A stretch of 64,000 nt of DNA from Blastocystis hominis (GCF_000151665.1 NW_013171816.1:1188204-1252203); one strand, 5' to 3'. Shown: positions 9,705 through 21,837, numbered from the stretch's first letter. Numbers and translations are program-made. The notes: generated by a model from the sequence alone, not told the origin.

Positions 9705-12700
9705 ATGAGTGTCACAACATCAACAGTTGCTAGCTCAATTCCAGTAAGGGTTGTTGTGAGAGTTCGGCCACTGATTCCGCTAGAAACAGAAACAGGAGCT
9801 GAAGAATGTGTAACGGTCGATGACAAAAGTCATTCCGTTTTTGTAAGTGACCGCTCCTTTTGCTTTGACTCTGTTTTTGGATCGGGGTGCACACAGGATT
9901 TTGTGTATGAGGAGAGTGTGCGTGATTTGCTGAACTCTTCCTTTTCTGGGTACAACACGACGATATTTGCTTATGGACAAACAGGTTCCGGGAAAACATA
10001 TACAATGGGAACTGGAGTTGAAGAAGACGGTTTGGACGAAGATAATCGGGGGATTCTGCCTAGGATGATTACGGACATTTTTGGCAAGTTGGACGCAGAA
10101 ACGGAGAGTTGTGCTGCCGAGGGAACTTGCTACGAGATTTATGCATCGTTTTCGTCTTTATTGAATGTGAGAACTAGATTTGCCGAGATATATAACGAGA
10201 AAGTGTTTGACCTGCTAAACAACCGAAATGAGCGTCTTTCGATTATTAATAACGGCGACAATGTTATTGTGAAGGGCCTTTCCGAGCGCCGAGTGTACCG
10301 AAGCGCCGAAATGTTCAGTATTCTCCGTGAAGGTAGCGAATCTCGTCGAATCGGCGCTACCGAAATGAACAAGCAGTCGAGTCGAAGCCATGCCATCTTT
10401 ACAATCACGATCTGCAAAGTGTCCGAATCTGAAGGCACTCTGCGCGGCAAGATCAACTTTGTGGATTTGGCTGGAAGCGAGCGTCTGGAAAAGACCAAAG
10501 CGACCGGCAATCGCGCGCAGGAAGGCATTTCGATCAACAAATCGCTCTCGACGCTGAGCAAAGTCATCGAAGCTCTCGTCACGCACGCTTCGCACATTCC
10601 CTACCGCGAGAGCTCGCTCACTCGCCTTCTCAAAGACTCGCTCGGCGGCAACGCGAAGACGGTGATGATCGCGTGCGTTTCTCCGGCCGATACGAATCTG
10701 AGCGAGACGGTCAACACGCTGCGCTGGGCCGACCAAGCGAGAAAGATCGAGAACAAGCCCACCGTGAACATGGATCCCACCACCGCCGAGATTCTGAAGC
10801 TGAAGAAGCGGATTAGCGAGCTGGAGGAGATCGTGTCGAACTATGAGAGCGGCAGTTCGTTTGGAAATCCGGCTTCGCCGTCGGAGGGAAAGCAGCGATT
10901 GCTTGTTTTAGAGGACGAAGTGAAGCGGCTGCGGACCGCACTGCTGAAGAGCGAGAGCGAGTTGAAGAGCTGCCGCGAGGATTTGAGCTATTTGCTGGAG
11001 CAGAAGAATACGGATAAGGGATTCCAGGAATTGCTCGAGACGAAGAACAAGGAAATTGCGTCTTTGAAGCGCCAATCTTCGTACGCTGTATTTGCTTTTC
11101 GTGTGTGTTTTGATGCAGATGCTCTTGCAAGATATTGATTTCCCCGGGGAAACCGAAACTCCCATCGAAGCGGATATGGAAGTCGAAGCGGATGCAGAGA
11201 ACTGCTCGATCGAAGTAGATGAAGCGGACCAAGCGAAGCTGGACACGCTGACGGAACAAGAATCGCGGATTTCAACGCTGCTGAAGTCAAAGCAGCAAAT
11301 CCAATCGCTGAAAGAGAAGTACGAAGAGAAGCTCATTCAGATCGCTTCGCAGTTAGAATCGCTGACGGTGTGATCGGTGTGTGTGTGTGAGAGATAGAAA
11401 GAAAACCACTCGCTTCATCTGATGCTCGCAGAGACGGAGAAAAAAGCGTCGCATTCGTCCAACGCTTCGTTAACTCGCGAAATCCGCGAACTGCGTCGCA
11501 AACTGAAGAAAAACGAATCGACGACGCTCCAGCTGCAGAAGTGGAAGGAAGAATACAACCGAATAATCAGCAAATACAAGGAGAAAGAGATCGAAGTGCG
11601 CGAGCTGCAAACCACATTGAAGCAGGTGCAAGCCGAGCGAATCCGATTTCAGAAGGATGTTGCGAAGAAAGCGCGCAGCCAGCAATTGGAGCAGCGAAAG
11701 CGCGAATTGGAGGAAAGCAAGCAGCGAATGCGCGATAAGAAAGAGCAAGAGGCGCTCGAGAAGCAGATTCGGCATCTCGAAATCCAGCTCTCGAACGAAA
11801 AAGGTGCGAATCGCCGCCTTGTTTCACTCTAGAAAAAGTGGAACGCGAACGCCGTTCCAGCGAGAGAGAACGCGAACGGGAGCGCGAACGGGAGCGTTCG
11901 TTAAGCCGAACCACGCTCGTAGTTCTTTTTTGCTGAATGGCCGATGGAGTGTAGGGTGTGGATAAATCGCTTCTGGAGAAGCAGGCGCTCGGATTGCTGC
12001 GTCGCGAGATCCATATCGATACGCTCAACTTCACCATAGTTGGCTCCGCCAGTCGTTTTGATCCTAGAAAACCACAGTGGACAAGCGAACGCAGCTACAG
12101 CGACTCATCGAATCGGTCCAGCAAGGTTTCTCATGTCTCCTCTCTTGATTGATCTCCAGAACTCGCTTCCGTGTCCGATTTCTCCCGAAAGAAGCTTCTC
12201 ACCGATCGGCTATTCCATCTAAACCAGGACAAAGCGATCCTCACCGCCAAGATTACACGCCTCAATCGCCAGCTCTCTGCGAGCTCCGCTCCCTCGACCA
12301 GCGCGCGCTGGTCGAGTTTCATCTCTGTGGATCAGCTCCGCGTGGTGTGCGACGTGCTGCTCAGCGAAATGATGAAGCGGAACCAGCAATCGCAGAAGAC
12401 GGAGCGGGAATTGCAGCAGCTCGCAGGAGAGAACAAGGAATTGGTGGAGCTGCGTTGGGGTTCTGGAGAGTCCTGACTGGTAGTGAAGAAAGAGGAGAGC
12501 AAAACCGCGTTTCTGATGAGTAAAATGGATCTTCCCGCGAAGCTCGCTTCGATGTCGTCCAAGAAGGAGAGTCGATCGCTGGATGGATCGAGTGACGGGA
12601 GTCTTCTCGAAGCTTCGCAGCCACGCAGCGAGCACCTGGACCGAGACGCATTCCGTCTGGGCGAATTCCTTCAGAACCAATTGGAAGTAGGATTGTTCTT

Positions 12701-13604
12701 CTTGGCTTTCGCGCAGCTGTACCACGACGAAAAGCAGCTTCTGCAGATGGAATTGGAGGAAGAGAAGACGATGCACACGCTGCGCTCTTCGATTCGAGGC
12801 ATCGAAAAACAATCCGAGCCAGGGAATCCAGGGAATCCGGGGAATCCAGCCAAGCGTTCCAATCGATTTCGATCCAGCCATCCTCCTCCTACCACTGCTT
12901 CCTCTGTGTTTTCGTCGAGAAAATCGCGGCAATCTACCGAACCGAGTTCTTCCGACCCACCCAAAACGCCGACCCTTCGAAAACTCTCTCCGCCGCACAC
13001 ACTCCCCACCTTTTCAAAGAAACGCTCGCTTCCTCCCGTGCCCAGCGATGAGAAACGACACCGAACGGAATCGAGCGAAGGCCTGCGAACGCCGCCCCGC
13101 GTTGCCAAACCCGCTCTGTCGCTTCGTGACTACGCACAGATTGAGAAGGAGAGGAACTTCGACGCGTACAAACAGAGAGAAAAGTCGGTTATGCAGTCGC
13201 TTCCCTCGCTGGATGATTTGCAGCTCCCGAAGCTTCCTTCGCGCAATGGGGCGAAGATGGAAAGGAAAGAAGGAGTGGAGACGCAGAGTACCTCTCAAGA
13301 GTCGAAAGAGAACGGAAAGACCCATAAGCAAGTAGTTTGTTTTGGAGGATCGAATGAAAAACAGAAGTCGAAAGAAGATCGCGAGAAATTAGCGAGAAAG
13401 CAAAGGTCGGAAATCGATTTGCTTCTGTCCGAGTCTTATGGGTGTCACTGCAAAGGAAAGTGTTCGAATCGAAAATGTCCATGTCGAAACTATGGAAAAG
13501 TATGTTCCGCAAATTGTAGCTGTAACAAGGAAAAGTGCGTAAATAGTGCACGCGCGAGTTCATCTGCTGCTGAGGTGGATGAGACCGTGGTTGATTCCTC
13601 GTAA
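9705..13604 (+). CDS. KIF4: Kinesin-4 family motor (KIF4-type chromokinesin)
   Basis: A plus-end microtubule motor. Kinesin-4 proteins organise the spindle midzone and bind chromosomes. Start ATG 9705 (MSVTTSTVASSIPVRVVVRV). N-terminal motor: P-loop GQTGSGKT near residue 91, switch I NKQSSRSHAIF, switch II DLAGSE, PYRESSLTRLLKDSLGG, and the family neck ENKPTVNMDP. A long coiled coil follows with an Arg/Glu-rich stretch (about 11835-11910), then a Ser/Pro-rich tail. The C-terminal cysteine cluster (13442-13540: CHCKGKCSNRKCPC...CSANCSCNKEKC) matches the KIF4 CRC-type motif, which in animal KIF4A binds an iron-sulfur cluster. Eight introns: 10148-10177, 11088-11118, 11368-11397, 11804-11832, 11919-11954, 12039-12067, 12126-12159, 12454-12483. 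The first is in frame and stop-free, so it hides inside the motor domain. About 1,216 residues, close to KIF4A. TAA 13602-13604. Confidence 0.9.
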
Positions 13605-13988
13605 TGGAGGAGGTTTTTTAGTGCCAAGCTGCTGGGTATGCGCTTGTTTGTTTGAATCCGATGTGCTGAAGACCGAATAGCTGTGGATTAGCTTTCGTAA
13701 AGCGACCAAATCGTAATCTCCATCTCGCGGGTATCACCCTATAAGGAGAGTAGTCACCAGAAAAGACAGGAATTCGACTTGGCCCGAAATTGGTAATTCA
13801 TGTAGATATTTCTACTATTTATCGAATTCTGATTGGAGAACGTAGATTTCGGTAATTGATTGGGCGAACAACTTTGCAATCCAATCATTTTGCCCAATTT
13901 CGGTGTGTCGCATCATGCGTCATATTGTCTATGCCGAGCGTTTCAAAATGAGACACCCAAGTTTTTCATAAAAAACTTTGAGTAAGCT
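13605..13988. other. Intergenic: kinesin 3' end and protease promoter
   Basis: It holds the kinesin 3' untranslated region with TGTTTGTT at 13645-13652, then AT-rich sequence before the protease ATG. A near-inverted repeat is present: CCCGAAATTGG near 13780 against CCAATTTCGG near 13897. No gene is seen. Confidence 0.6.
13645..13652 (+). terminator. TGTTTGTT 3'-end motif of the kinesin gene
   Basis: An exact match, 40 bases after the genomic TAA of the kinesin gene. Confidence 0.6.
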
Positions 13989-14930
13989 ATGAAGAGCATT
14001 ATCTATGTTCTGTTCGCTATCGCGTTGGCCACCAGCCTTCGTTATGAAAACACGTTCAACTCCTTCGAGGCCAGATATGGAAAGAACTATATCAACGCCG
14101 CTGAGAGAGCTTTCCGCCAGAAGGTGTTTGCCTACAACATGGAATGGGCTCAGAAGATCAACTCTGAGGATCATCCTTACACCGTCGGTGCTACTCCTTT
14201 CGCTGATATGACCAACACTGAGTTCGCTGTTTCCAAGCTCTGCGGATGCATGCTGAAGCCCAAGATGACCAAGCCCGCCACTCCCATCATGGAGCCCGCT
14301 GCTGAGGCTGTTGACTGGAGAGAGAAGGGAGCTGTGACCCCCGTCAAGAACCAGGCTTCTTGCGGATCCTGCTGGGCTTTCTCTGCCACCGGTGCCATGG
14401 AGGGCAGAAACTTCGTTGCTAACGGAGAGCTCATTTCTCTGTCTGAGCAGCAGCTCGTTGATTGCGATCATCAGTCTTCTGGTTGCGGAGGTGGTTTGAT
14501 GACCTATGCCTTCGAGTACGCCAAGAAGAAGGGTATGTGCAAGGAGGAGGACTATCCTTACCACGCTGTTGATGAGGATTGCAAGGACGACAAGTGCACT
14601 CCTGTTGTGTTCCCCAAGGGATATGAAGAGGTTCCCAGGTTCGACGGTGCTGCTCTGAAGCAGGCTGTGTCCCAGGGACCCGTGTCTGTGGCTGTGGAGG
14701 CTGACTCCATTGTGTTCCAGATGTACACTGGTGGTGTCATTGATAGCTCCGCTTGCGGAACCTCTCTGAACCACGGAGTGCTGGCTGTCGGTTATGGTGC
14801 TGACTACTGGATTGTCAAGAACTCCTGGGGTGAATCTTGGGGTGACAAGGGTTACCTGAAGATCAAGTACACCGAGTCTGGAGCTGGTATCTGCGGTATC
14901 AACCAGATGAACTCTTACCCCACTTTCTAA
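13989..14930 (+). CDS. Secreted papain-family (cathepsin L-like) cysteine protease
   Basis: A C1A endopeptidase made as a preproenzyme, 313 residues, no intron. Signal peptide at about residues 1-16 (MKSIIYVLFAIALATS). The pro-region carries an ERFNIN-like helix (ERAFRQKVFAYN..., residues 39-58) and TPFADMTNTEF. The mature enzyme starts near residue 106 (AVDWREKGAVTPVKNQ). The oxyanion Gln122, catalytic Cys128 (CGSCWAFS), His262 (LNHGVLAVGYG) and Asn278 (NSWG) are all present, as are GCGGGL and paired cysteines. It should be active in a lysosome-like compartment or after secretion; secreted cysteine proteases are known virulence candidates in Blastocystis. Codons are strongly biased to C- or G-ending forms and few alternatives, which suggests high expression. 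The stop TAA is genomic, with TGTTTGTT 27 bases later. Confidence 0.95.
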   Translation: MKSIIYVLFAIALATSLRYENTFNSFEARYGKNYINAAERAFRQKVFAYNMEWAQKINSEDHPYTVGATPFADMTNTEFAVSKLCGCMLKPKMTKPATPIMEPAAEAVDWREKGAVTPVKNQASCGSCWAFSATGAMEGRNFVANGELISLSEQQLVDCDHQSSGCGGGLMTYAFEYAKKKGMCKEEDYPYHAVDEDCKDDKCTPVVFPKGYEEVPRFDGAALKQAVSQGPVSVAVEADSIVFQMYTGGVIDSSACGTSLNHGVLAVGYGADYWIVKNSWGESWGDKGYLKIKYTESGAGICGINQMNSYPTF

Positions 14931-14957
14931 ACGTGCTAAATGCTTAGAGAGACGATT

Positions 14958-14965
14958 TGTTTGTT
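14958..14965 (+). terminator. TGTTTGTT 3'-end motif of the protease gene
   Basis: An exact match, 27 bases after the genomic TAA. It falls in the short gap between this gene and the convergent secreted LRR gene (stop at 15006-15004). Confidence 0.65.
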
Positions 14966-15003
14966 GAAAACAAAGAACAGAACACTTTTAAACATATATT
15001 TTA

Positions 15004-18000
15004 TTATTCTACAATACTGGGTCGAATATGTTTGCATCTTGTACCAAATGTATAGGTAATATTTGCTCTGTCAATGGTAAACTCTTCGAGTTTAGGAAGC
15101 GAGTTATTTCCGAACACGATCTTACGAAGCTTCTCACAACCTAACCATGAATCTCGCCCAAACGGAAATTACTGCGTATTCTAAGTTTGGTGCAGGACAA
15201 GCAGCAGAGAGAGGCTTCGTCAAAGTCCATACTTCCGGAAATCGTTCCAAATGCGATCGTGTGTAGGGAGGTACAATCTGGAGACGAAGTCCATCCCATC
15301 ACCTACTCTCGATCTCGATCGATCTCACACTGATAAGCGAAAAGCGTCCTATCAAGATATGCTCCAACTTGGGACAATTGAAAATCTTCAGCTTCTTGTA
15401 ATTCATAAAACTCTCGCCGCCTTCCATCCTCTCGTCCCACGCACAATCGCAAAACGAAGATAAGCGCAAAATCTTTAAGCTCTCGGAGGTAATGTGGATG
15501 GGGTTAACATTGCGTGGAATCGATGCGACAACCAGTCCTTCGAGCCGATTTTGCTGTATATCAGAGAAAGAGCCGGCACTTCACTTACGAAATAAGGCCA
15601 ACGGGAAACGAAGAAGTTCACCTCGCCAATGTCCTGGCTGCAAACTCCCCACCGGGGGCTGAAGGTGAGATACTCTAAACCGTCCGGAATCTGAGTCCCA
15701 AAGATTTCCAGACGCTGGATTCTCCGTTCTTTCACTTCCCCGCTGATCGAAAAGAATTCATAGTAGCTTAAAAATGCGTTCCATTTCCTCAATTTGTTCA
15801 GAAACTTCTTCGAGAAGAAGAAGACATTCGTTTTGCCTTCGAACCTGAACGATCCCTTCTCTAGATCGCATCTGGACAAATGAAACAGCGACTGGGAAGT
15901 GAGAACTGGGAAGAGTGGGGAGTCATAATACTCCGAGGTGAAGAAAAGGTGAACACCGTTCTCTAAGTGAAGCATATAGTGCGACCCGCTGGGCTACACG
16001 TCACCAAACGTCAGAACGCAAACCTTCACAAAGTAGGAACCTGACTGGTTGTATGGCTGCATGATGGAGCTTTGCTTCGTTAGATCCGTGTCCGTGTAAG
16101 CATCGTGCGTAGGATCGATGACTAAACTGGTGGGGGCCTTAGGAGACAATTCTCTGAAGTAATCAGAATCGTCCTCCGTTTCGCTGCTCCTGTCATACAA
16201 ACTATTTCTCCGAGGACGAACTGGACTGTCCCCTTCACTTCCATCAAAAGAGTCCATTTCGCTGCTCATTTCGGAACTATCTAGGCCTTACGAACCCGCT
16301 GCATGTGCATACTTGGATTATCGACTAGGCGTATTCCATTCTTCCGCTCTTCGACCGCACGAATTCCATTCGTTTGTTTGTCAAAAGACCGATTTCTATT
16401 TTTCTTTTCCCCAGACATTTGATTTTTAATTGCCTTTTCTCTCTTTATGCGCGCTCTATTTGAACTGAACTTGGAGGCACCCAACAGACCGTCATAGTTT
16501 ATCATTCGGGCCTCTTGTGAAACGGAGAGTCTGGGATTCAAAATCTGTTTACAATTCAATTTGGGTGTTCCTATTGTGATAATCGAGTCCAATTCTCACC
16601 ACTCAGCTCGACTCGTTCGTAGTTATTCAAAGCAGAGCTTTTTATATAAAGAATGCTAAGCATTACGCAGTTGCTTATCTTCATGACGTATCCTTTTCCC
16701 GTTTCGCAGTTAAAGCAATAATCTCCAATGAAAACATAGCGCAGCATTGGGAGATCCTCCAAGGAGAATTTGCTCACTCCTGTAAAACAATTATTCTGAA
16801 TCACCAAATTCTGAAGCAAAGGTTGCTTCACAATCGAAAACTCGTTCATGTTTGTTTGCAGATTGGGCGCAGTCATTATGGTAGTCACTGAATCAAGACA
16901 CGAGAAGTCTTCGATTTGATAGAACAACGGAGACATGGATGGAAGATCATTTACAGTGTTTCGAACTTTGAGGAATTCGATGCATTTCGGATTGACGCCT
17001 ACAGGAAAACAAGGCAAACTCTCCATACGATAGACATGGATGTCATTTAGGTATTCAAAGGATGAGCTGGAGTCTTCTGAATGCGATGGCAGCAAGGAGA
17101 ACGAGCTGAACTCGGGCATATCTACGAGCAATCCAGCGAATCTTTCGTGCCTACCTAACAAATACAGTGATTTCACCTTTTTGAAGCTTGTTATATCGAT
17201 CATCATGTGATCTAAGAGAGGAATATCGTGCATCACGAGCGTCTCTGTGTTGTAACACGAGCCATATCCGAGTTGAAACGACATAAGCTTGGGTAAGTGC
17301 TCAAGAGTCACCTTGGTACACCTATAAAAACTCACATTTCCGATGACCAAATCTTCTAACGAAGGAAGATCTACAGCATAACAAGTCGAAGCCAACCGTA
17401 CTTGAGAGAGTCAGGCTTTCTGCATAATAAAAATTGTTGCTATTTTTCAAAATTGTAGTGACAGATGAGACAATACCAAAGCATAAAGTCTTCAACGATT
17501 TCAAATTCGAAATCCGCACCTTGTTGAATCTGGTAAATGACCATTGGCGCATTGTGATAGAAGTGAGGTTGTCACAATAGGACACCAAAAACATCAGATG
17601 AGAGGAGCGTTCCTTTTCCTGCGGAGAGGAATTATACGGCTCTGGAGTGTTCTCAGGATTTCCAGAGTGGAAACAGCCTCGGCCAATTTCCAATTTGACC
17701 AACTTGGGGAAGTTCGAGAGCACGAAGGACGTAACTCGCTTACAAGAAAAGTTGCCAATCACGATTTGAACGACCTTTTCTCTGCAAAACGAGAACGACA
17801 AGTCAGGCATATAAGAGAACGGATGGACCTGGACAACCGCTCCACGCGCCGATTTTTCGAGTTCTTTCTGACTACTAAAAGCATTGCAAAGCGCTTTCTG
17901 AAGCTTGAAAACCCCAAATCCCTTATCTACACATCTCATTTCGAGCGTATTAAACACCTTTGGGAGTGAAAACGGCCAACGTCAAATACTGACTTGTTTC

Positions 18001-20807
18001 AGGCCATTGCATGTCTTTCGGAATACTGTCCAGAATCTTCATTATGTTGACTGTTTGGCTCCTCTCCATCACTACATTTCGCTTTTTAAGCACAATCCCA
18101 CGTACGTTCTTTCAATGTCTCCTGATGAAGCGGATAGGGAGGGCTCACAAGAATGGTACAGTCATCGTTCACATCTACCGATAAGAAGCAATCCTTGCAA
18201 TTACCGATAAAGTTGATATTCCTTATCAGAGTAATCGCGTTCTGGAAAATTCTCCAGTATTTCAACTTGGGCAGATCTATCGGTGAACATTTCAAAAGAA
18301 AACCACTTATCATGCGAATCGATACGGAAAGATAGCACGCGCCATCGCCAAACACAAGATACTCCAGTAACGGCAAATCTAGGATCGATTCATCCTCCAT
18401 CAACTACTTTTAAACTCAAGTTCAACATTTCCGTAAAAGCATCGCGTTCCGAAGACGACTTGTTGAAGAGATGGAAGATCTTTTTGTCAGATTCAAATAA
18501 TGAATTAAAAGTTACCCTTTATCTCCATAAACAGAGAAAAGACAAAGCACATCGACTGCGAGTTCCACGTATTATTATCGTCTTCGACTTTGCCGATTAT
18601 TAAGGACTTCAGTCTCGGGAGCCCTGCAAGTTCAAATCGATAAGCGTCTTGGAAGCTTCCCTTTCCGATAATAATAGATTCCAAGTTTGGGCAATGACTA
18701 ATAACCAAAGACTTGTTATTCGTTATAATTAGAGATCGCTTTTCTTCTTGTGTCACACATGATTCTGTGTTCCGTTTTGCGTCTGTGAAGCAATCATTGC
18801 CGATACGCAGCGTTACTAAGTGATAAAGATGTGAAAACTCCGTATGAAATATGTTGAATCCCACATTATCACTTATGTAGAGCTCCGTAAGGGTATTCGA
18901 TATAGGGCAGAAGGTTGTACCCTTGAGGACTCCCTCTTTGGCCGGGGTACCAGAGGAATCTTGACTCCGATACTCCGTAACTGTCAATTTCAACATGGCC
19001 AAATCTCTCTTTATGTTGTTTTCGGACATCTCAACATCTGCAAAATACGCAATACCACAGGAAAAACGTACCTGACCCATTCGATAAATAAACAGAAGAG
19101 CGTTCTACCCATCAAAAGAGAATGAAGCGACCCTACGTCTACAAGCCAACGGGATGTTTTTGTCCGCATAAATACGACAGGTCCCCGGTATCTTCAGAAA
19201 TTCCAGCGCTTCGTAGCAAGCAAAATGGCACGCTAAACACTCAACAGAAATGGCCACTCATACCGAAAACTGAAACATTCTGGCAGTTGGAGAGTACTTC
19301 GCCTTCCACTTGGATTTTATTTAATTGACTCAACCCTATATGATTAGTAATCAAGGAAACAAAGCGGTACCAAAAAGCACAAAGTCCAAACAATCGTTTA
19401 ATGAGTGGTACCCAAAAGAAAGAAACCGCAGAGAAGGTAAGTCATAGATGCCAAAGTGCTCCGTGTTTGCCAGACAGTAGTTTCCAATCTTTATTTCTTT
19501 CAGTAAGAAAACAACGCTCGCATCGTCGAGTCCAATAGTTAGCCTTTTCATATTCAAAAAGTAGCAGTCAAGATATAGAGATTGGGTTTCCTGCGTTAAA
19601 AAGACACTCAAATGATTGCTTCCCAAGTCGATTGGGCCCCATACTGCAACTGATTCATGATCTGATGCTGGCGTATTCCTTAATTCCTTCCCATCCCAAT
19701 AATACATGAGGGAGTACGATCTCCCTGTAGAATCCCATATTTGACAGCTTTCCAAATTGATTTTTCCTATCTTCCAGGTGCCTTCAATCTCGATATATTC
19801 TCCTCTTTCCTTTTTACGATATATATTTCCTTCTCCATTCCATGTGAAAAAACCATTATCATCTTTTACATACCCACCTTTGTAGTATGTGCCATAATCA
19901 AGGTAATCGATTAACTGCTCATTGGAAAAGTTAACCTTAATTTGTTCTCCACCATTGAATGTGATAGATTGATTCTTCTCGTTGGTTGAGATACACAATC
20001 CATGGCTCACGATCAAGAGATTCTTCACCAAAAAGTTGGTAGTCGTATATTCACTCTTGGAACATTTAAATTTGACAAAGCAGGGAGAAATATTGCACTT
20101 TCGAATTGCTTCATGATGAACCTTAAGCGCAGAAATTACATTAAAATCATTTATAATGACGCCTTTGACTATCGACTCCCCGCTCCATTTGATATTCAGT
20201 GAACGCTCCAATTTGGAGTCATTCCGATTATAGGAAAGATGGGACTCGATCTGGTAAGGAGATTTAACAAAGCCAACCGTTTCTTGATTCTTTACGAATT
20301 CATTTGGCAGGGCTAAACCAAAAGATACAGAAGATGATGGAGTATTATTTTGCATATAATAGGCAATCTCGAAAAAAAACATCTCCTGTCTGTCAACCAG
20401 ACCGTTGAAAAAACAAAACGATTGATTGTCTGCATATTTATACTCTTCCACGTCCGTCTTGCGCCTGACTTCGGTTAGTGCTTGTAAATATGCGTTGGCA
20501 GCTCTAGAAGATATGGAAATTGTTTCGTCATCATCCTTTGTCTTCTCAAATATCTCATTCGTCTTCTCATCACCTAATACAGTTTCTTTACAAAACAGTT
20601 GATAGGGAATTAATCCCTGTAGAAAATTCGGACCAGAATATCTCAGAATACCAGTAGAATATTCAAAAGTGTCTAGTGGAATGAATGATGCTTCATCTAA
20701 ATATAAGGTGCGATATTGACTTTACATTCTGAGTCACAACAATAAAAATCTTTCTCCTTCGTAAAACTCATCAAAATAACAAAAAATAACAATCCTATTC
20801 CGTTCAT
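15004..20807 (-). CDS. Long secreted leucine-rich-repeat protein with MORN-like segment
   Basis: Roughly 1,770 residues in about 17 exons; the pieces look like five or six small genes until short introns are removed. Start ATG 20807-20805 gives a signal peptide (MNGIGLLFFVILMSF), followed by a 29-nt intron (20697-20725). The N-terminal third holds a MORN-like stretch near 19880-19780 (YYKGGYV...NGFFTWNGEG...GTWKIGK). After that come many LRR units of the form LPxLxxLxIGxxCF (for example LPSLEDLVIGNVSFY, LPRLKSLIIGK, CEKLRKIVFGNNSL), like the BspA/TpLRR class. A basic linker (about 16510-16330) and a Ser/Asp/Glu linker (about 16270-16150) lead to a second LRR block ending at TAA 15006-15004. 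Intron 16281-16312 (32 nt) bridges what would otherwise be a stop and a new ATG. No membrane segment or GPI-like tail is seen. Likely a secreted binding or surface protein; ligand unknown. Confidence 0.75.
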
Positions 20808-20825
20808 ATACTCTTTTTCAAACAA

Positions 20826-20833
20826 AACAAACA
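20826..20833 (-). terminator. TGTTTGTT 3'-end motif of the STEEP1-UPF0235 gene
   Basis: The plus strand reads AACAAACA; on the minus strand TGTTTGTT begins ten bases after the TAA at 20845-20843. It lies only 19 bases before the start codon of the next minus-strand gene (20807). Confidence 0.7.
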
Positions 20834-20842
20834 CAAAATCAG

Positions 20843-21783
20843 TTATTTTAACATCACTGTTTGGAGCTTCACAAACAGGTCTTCATAGTCAATATCCTCG
20901 ATCTTCATAGCAAGCTTCGAATCCTTGTACATCAGAGAACAGTTAATATTCGGTATATTCAGCAATGTGGATAGGAAATGAATTAATAATGCGTTCGCTC
21001 TCCCCTCTTCCACGTAAGGATCTATCAGAATTATGAAATGAAGCGAAAAAGCACAGGTAAGTTCAATATTTAGTAAATCATCCGAAACACCGACAATCCG
21101 ATTCGCCTCCTTCCCATACGCAACATTTAAGAACACCAAGGAGCTGCGAGAAGGGTCATCTGGATCCCGCTATTTGAAATCCTTCACATACTCACTACCT
21201 GTATAAAAGGAGGGATCTGAAGCTTATAATTCTTCACTTCGTGCATCATCACGTCAGGGTCTGTGGTTAGACTCCCCTTCACTATGTAAAAGTACCTACA
21301 TTACACAGGGGAAACAGACTTACTTGCTCTCTTTTCCAGGAGGTGTTAAGCGATAAGCTACAAAGAGTTTGCAGTGGTTACAGTATAACCGGCACTGCTT
21401 TTCTATGCCATTTTCTCTTGATTTAGTTTGAAATCAGATTTCGTACCTTCGAACATATGTATCGCCCTCATAATGTAGATTCCATCGAAAATCGTTCTCA
21501 CTTTCCTAAAAAGAAAAGAGAAATACGACATGACAAACTTCAATCACTCTGGACATGTCGCGCTTGCGAATGGGATATGTTTCGAGAGCATGCGCTATAG
21601 ATCTCGTAATAAAAAAGAGCTCGTACGTAGAATTAACACATACTCTCCGCAGTACTTACAAAAAAGTACACACATCTCGTTAATCTTTGCTTCATCCGTA
21701 TCTGGAGGATATTCGCGGTAAATGTATTCCAGACGCTTCTTCTCGCTCTGGAAAGTGACACGACTCCTTTCTCGCCCTACCAT
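20843..21783 (-). CDS. STEEP1 (CXorf56)-like protein fused to a UPF0235/DUF167 domain
   Basis: Start ATG 21783-21781 (MVGRERSRVTF). After splicing, the N-terminal half reads like STEEP1/CXorf56: FCKYCGEYVLIL, ETYPIRKRDMSRVIE, YVRRENGIEKQCRLYCNHC, LFVAYRLTPPG. Cys pairs CKYC and CNHC suggest one zinc site. The C-terminal half is UPF0235 (DUF167): RIVGVSDDLLNIEL, then EEGRANALLIHFLSTLLNI, then the end LQTVMLK. Plants have the same fusion (Arabidopsis At5g63440), while animals encode the two parts separately. In mammals STEEP1 helps STING leave the ER; STING-independent roles, possibly linked to splicing, are likely older. About 250 residues. There are about six introns of 27-33 nt, including an in-frame one at 21022-21054. 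The TAA is genomic. The gap to SepSecS upstream is 54 bp. Confidence 0.85.
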
Positions 21784-21837
21784 AGTTAGGTGAATACAAT
21801 AAACAGCGAAAAAACAAGAATACTATTACTGTTACTA

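Noticed and set aside
13929-14774. Minus-strand 281-codon frame opposite the cysteine protease
   Set aside because: Shadow of a strongly codon-biased gene with complete catalytic residues on the plus strand.
16269-16269. ATG at 16269 as the start of a separate LRR gene
   Set aside because: A 32-nt intron (16281-16312) joins the flanking exons in frame and removes the intervening TAG, so a single gene is the simpler reading.
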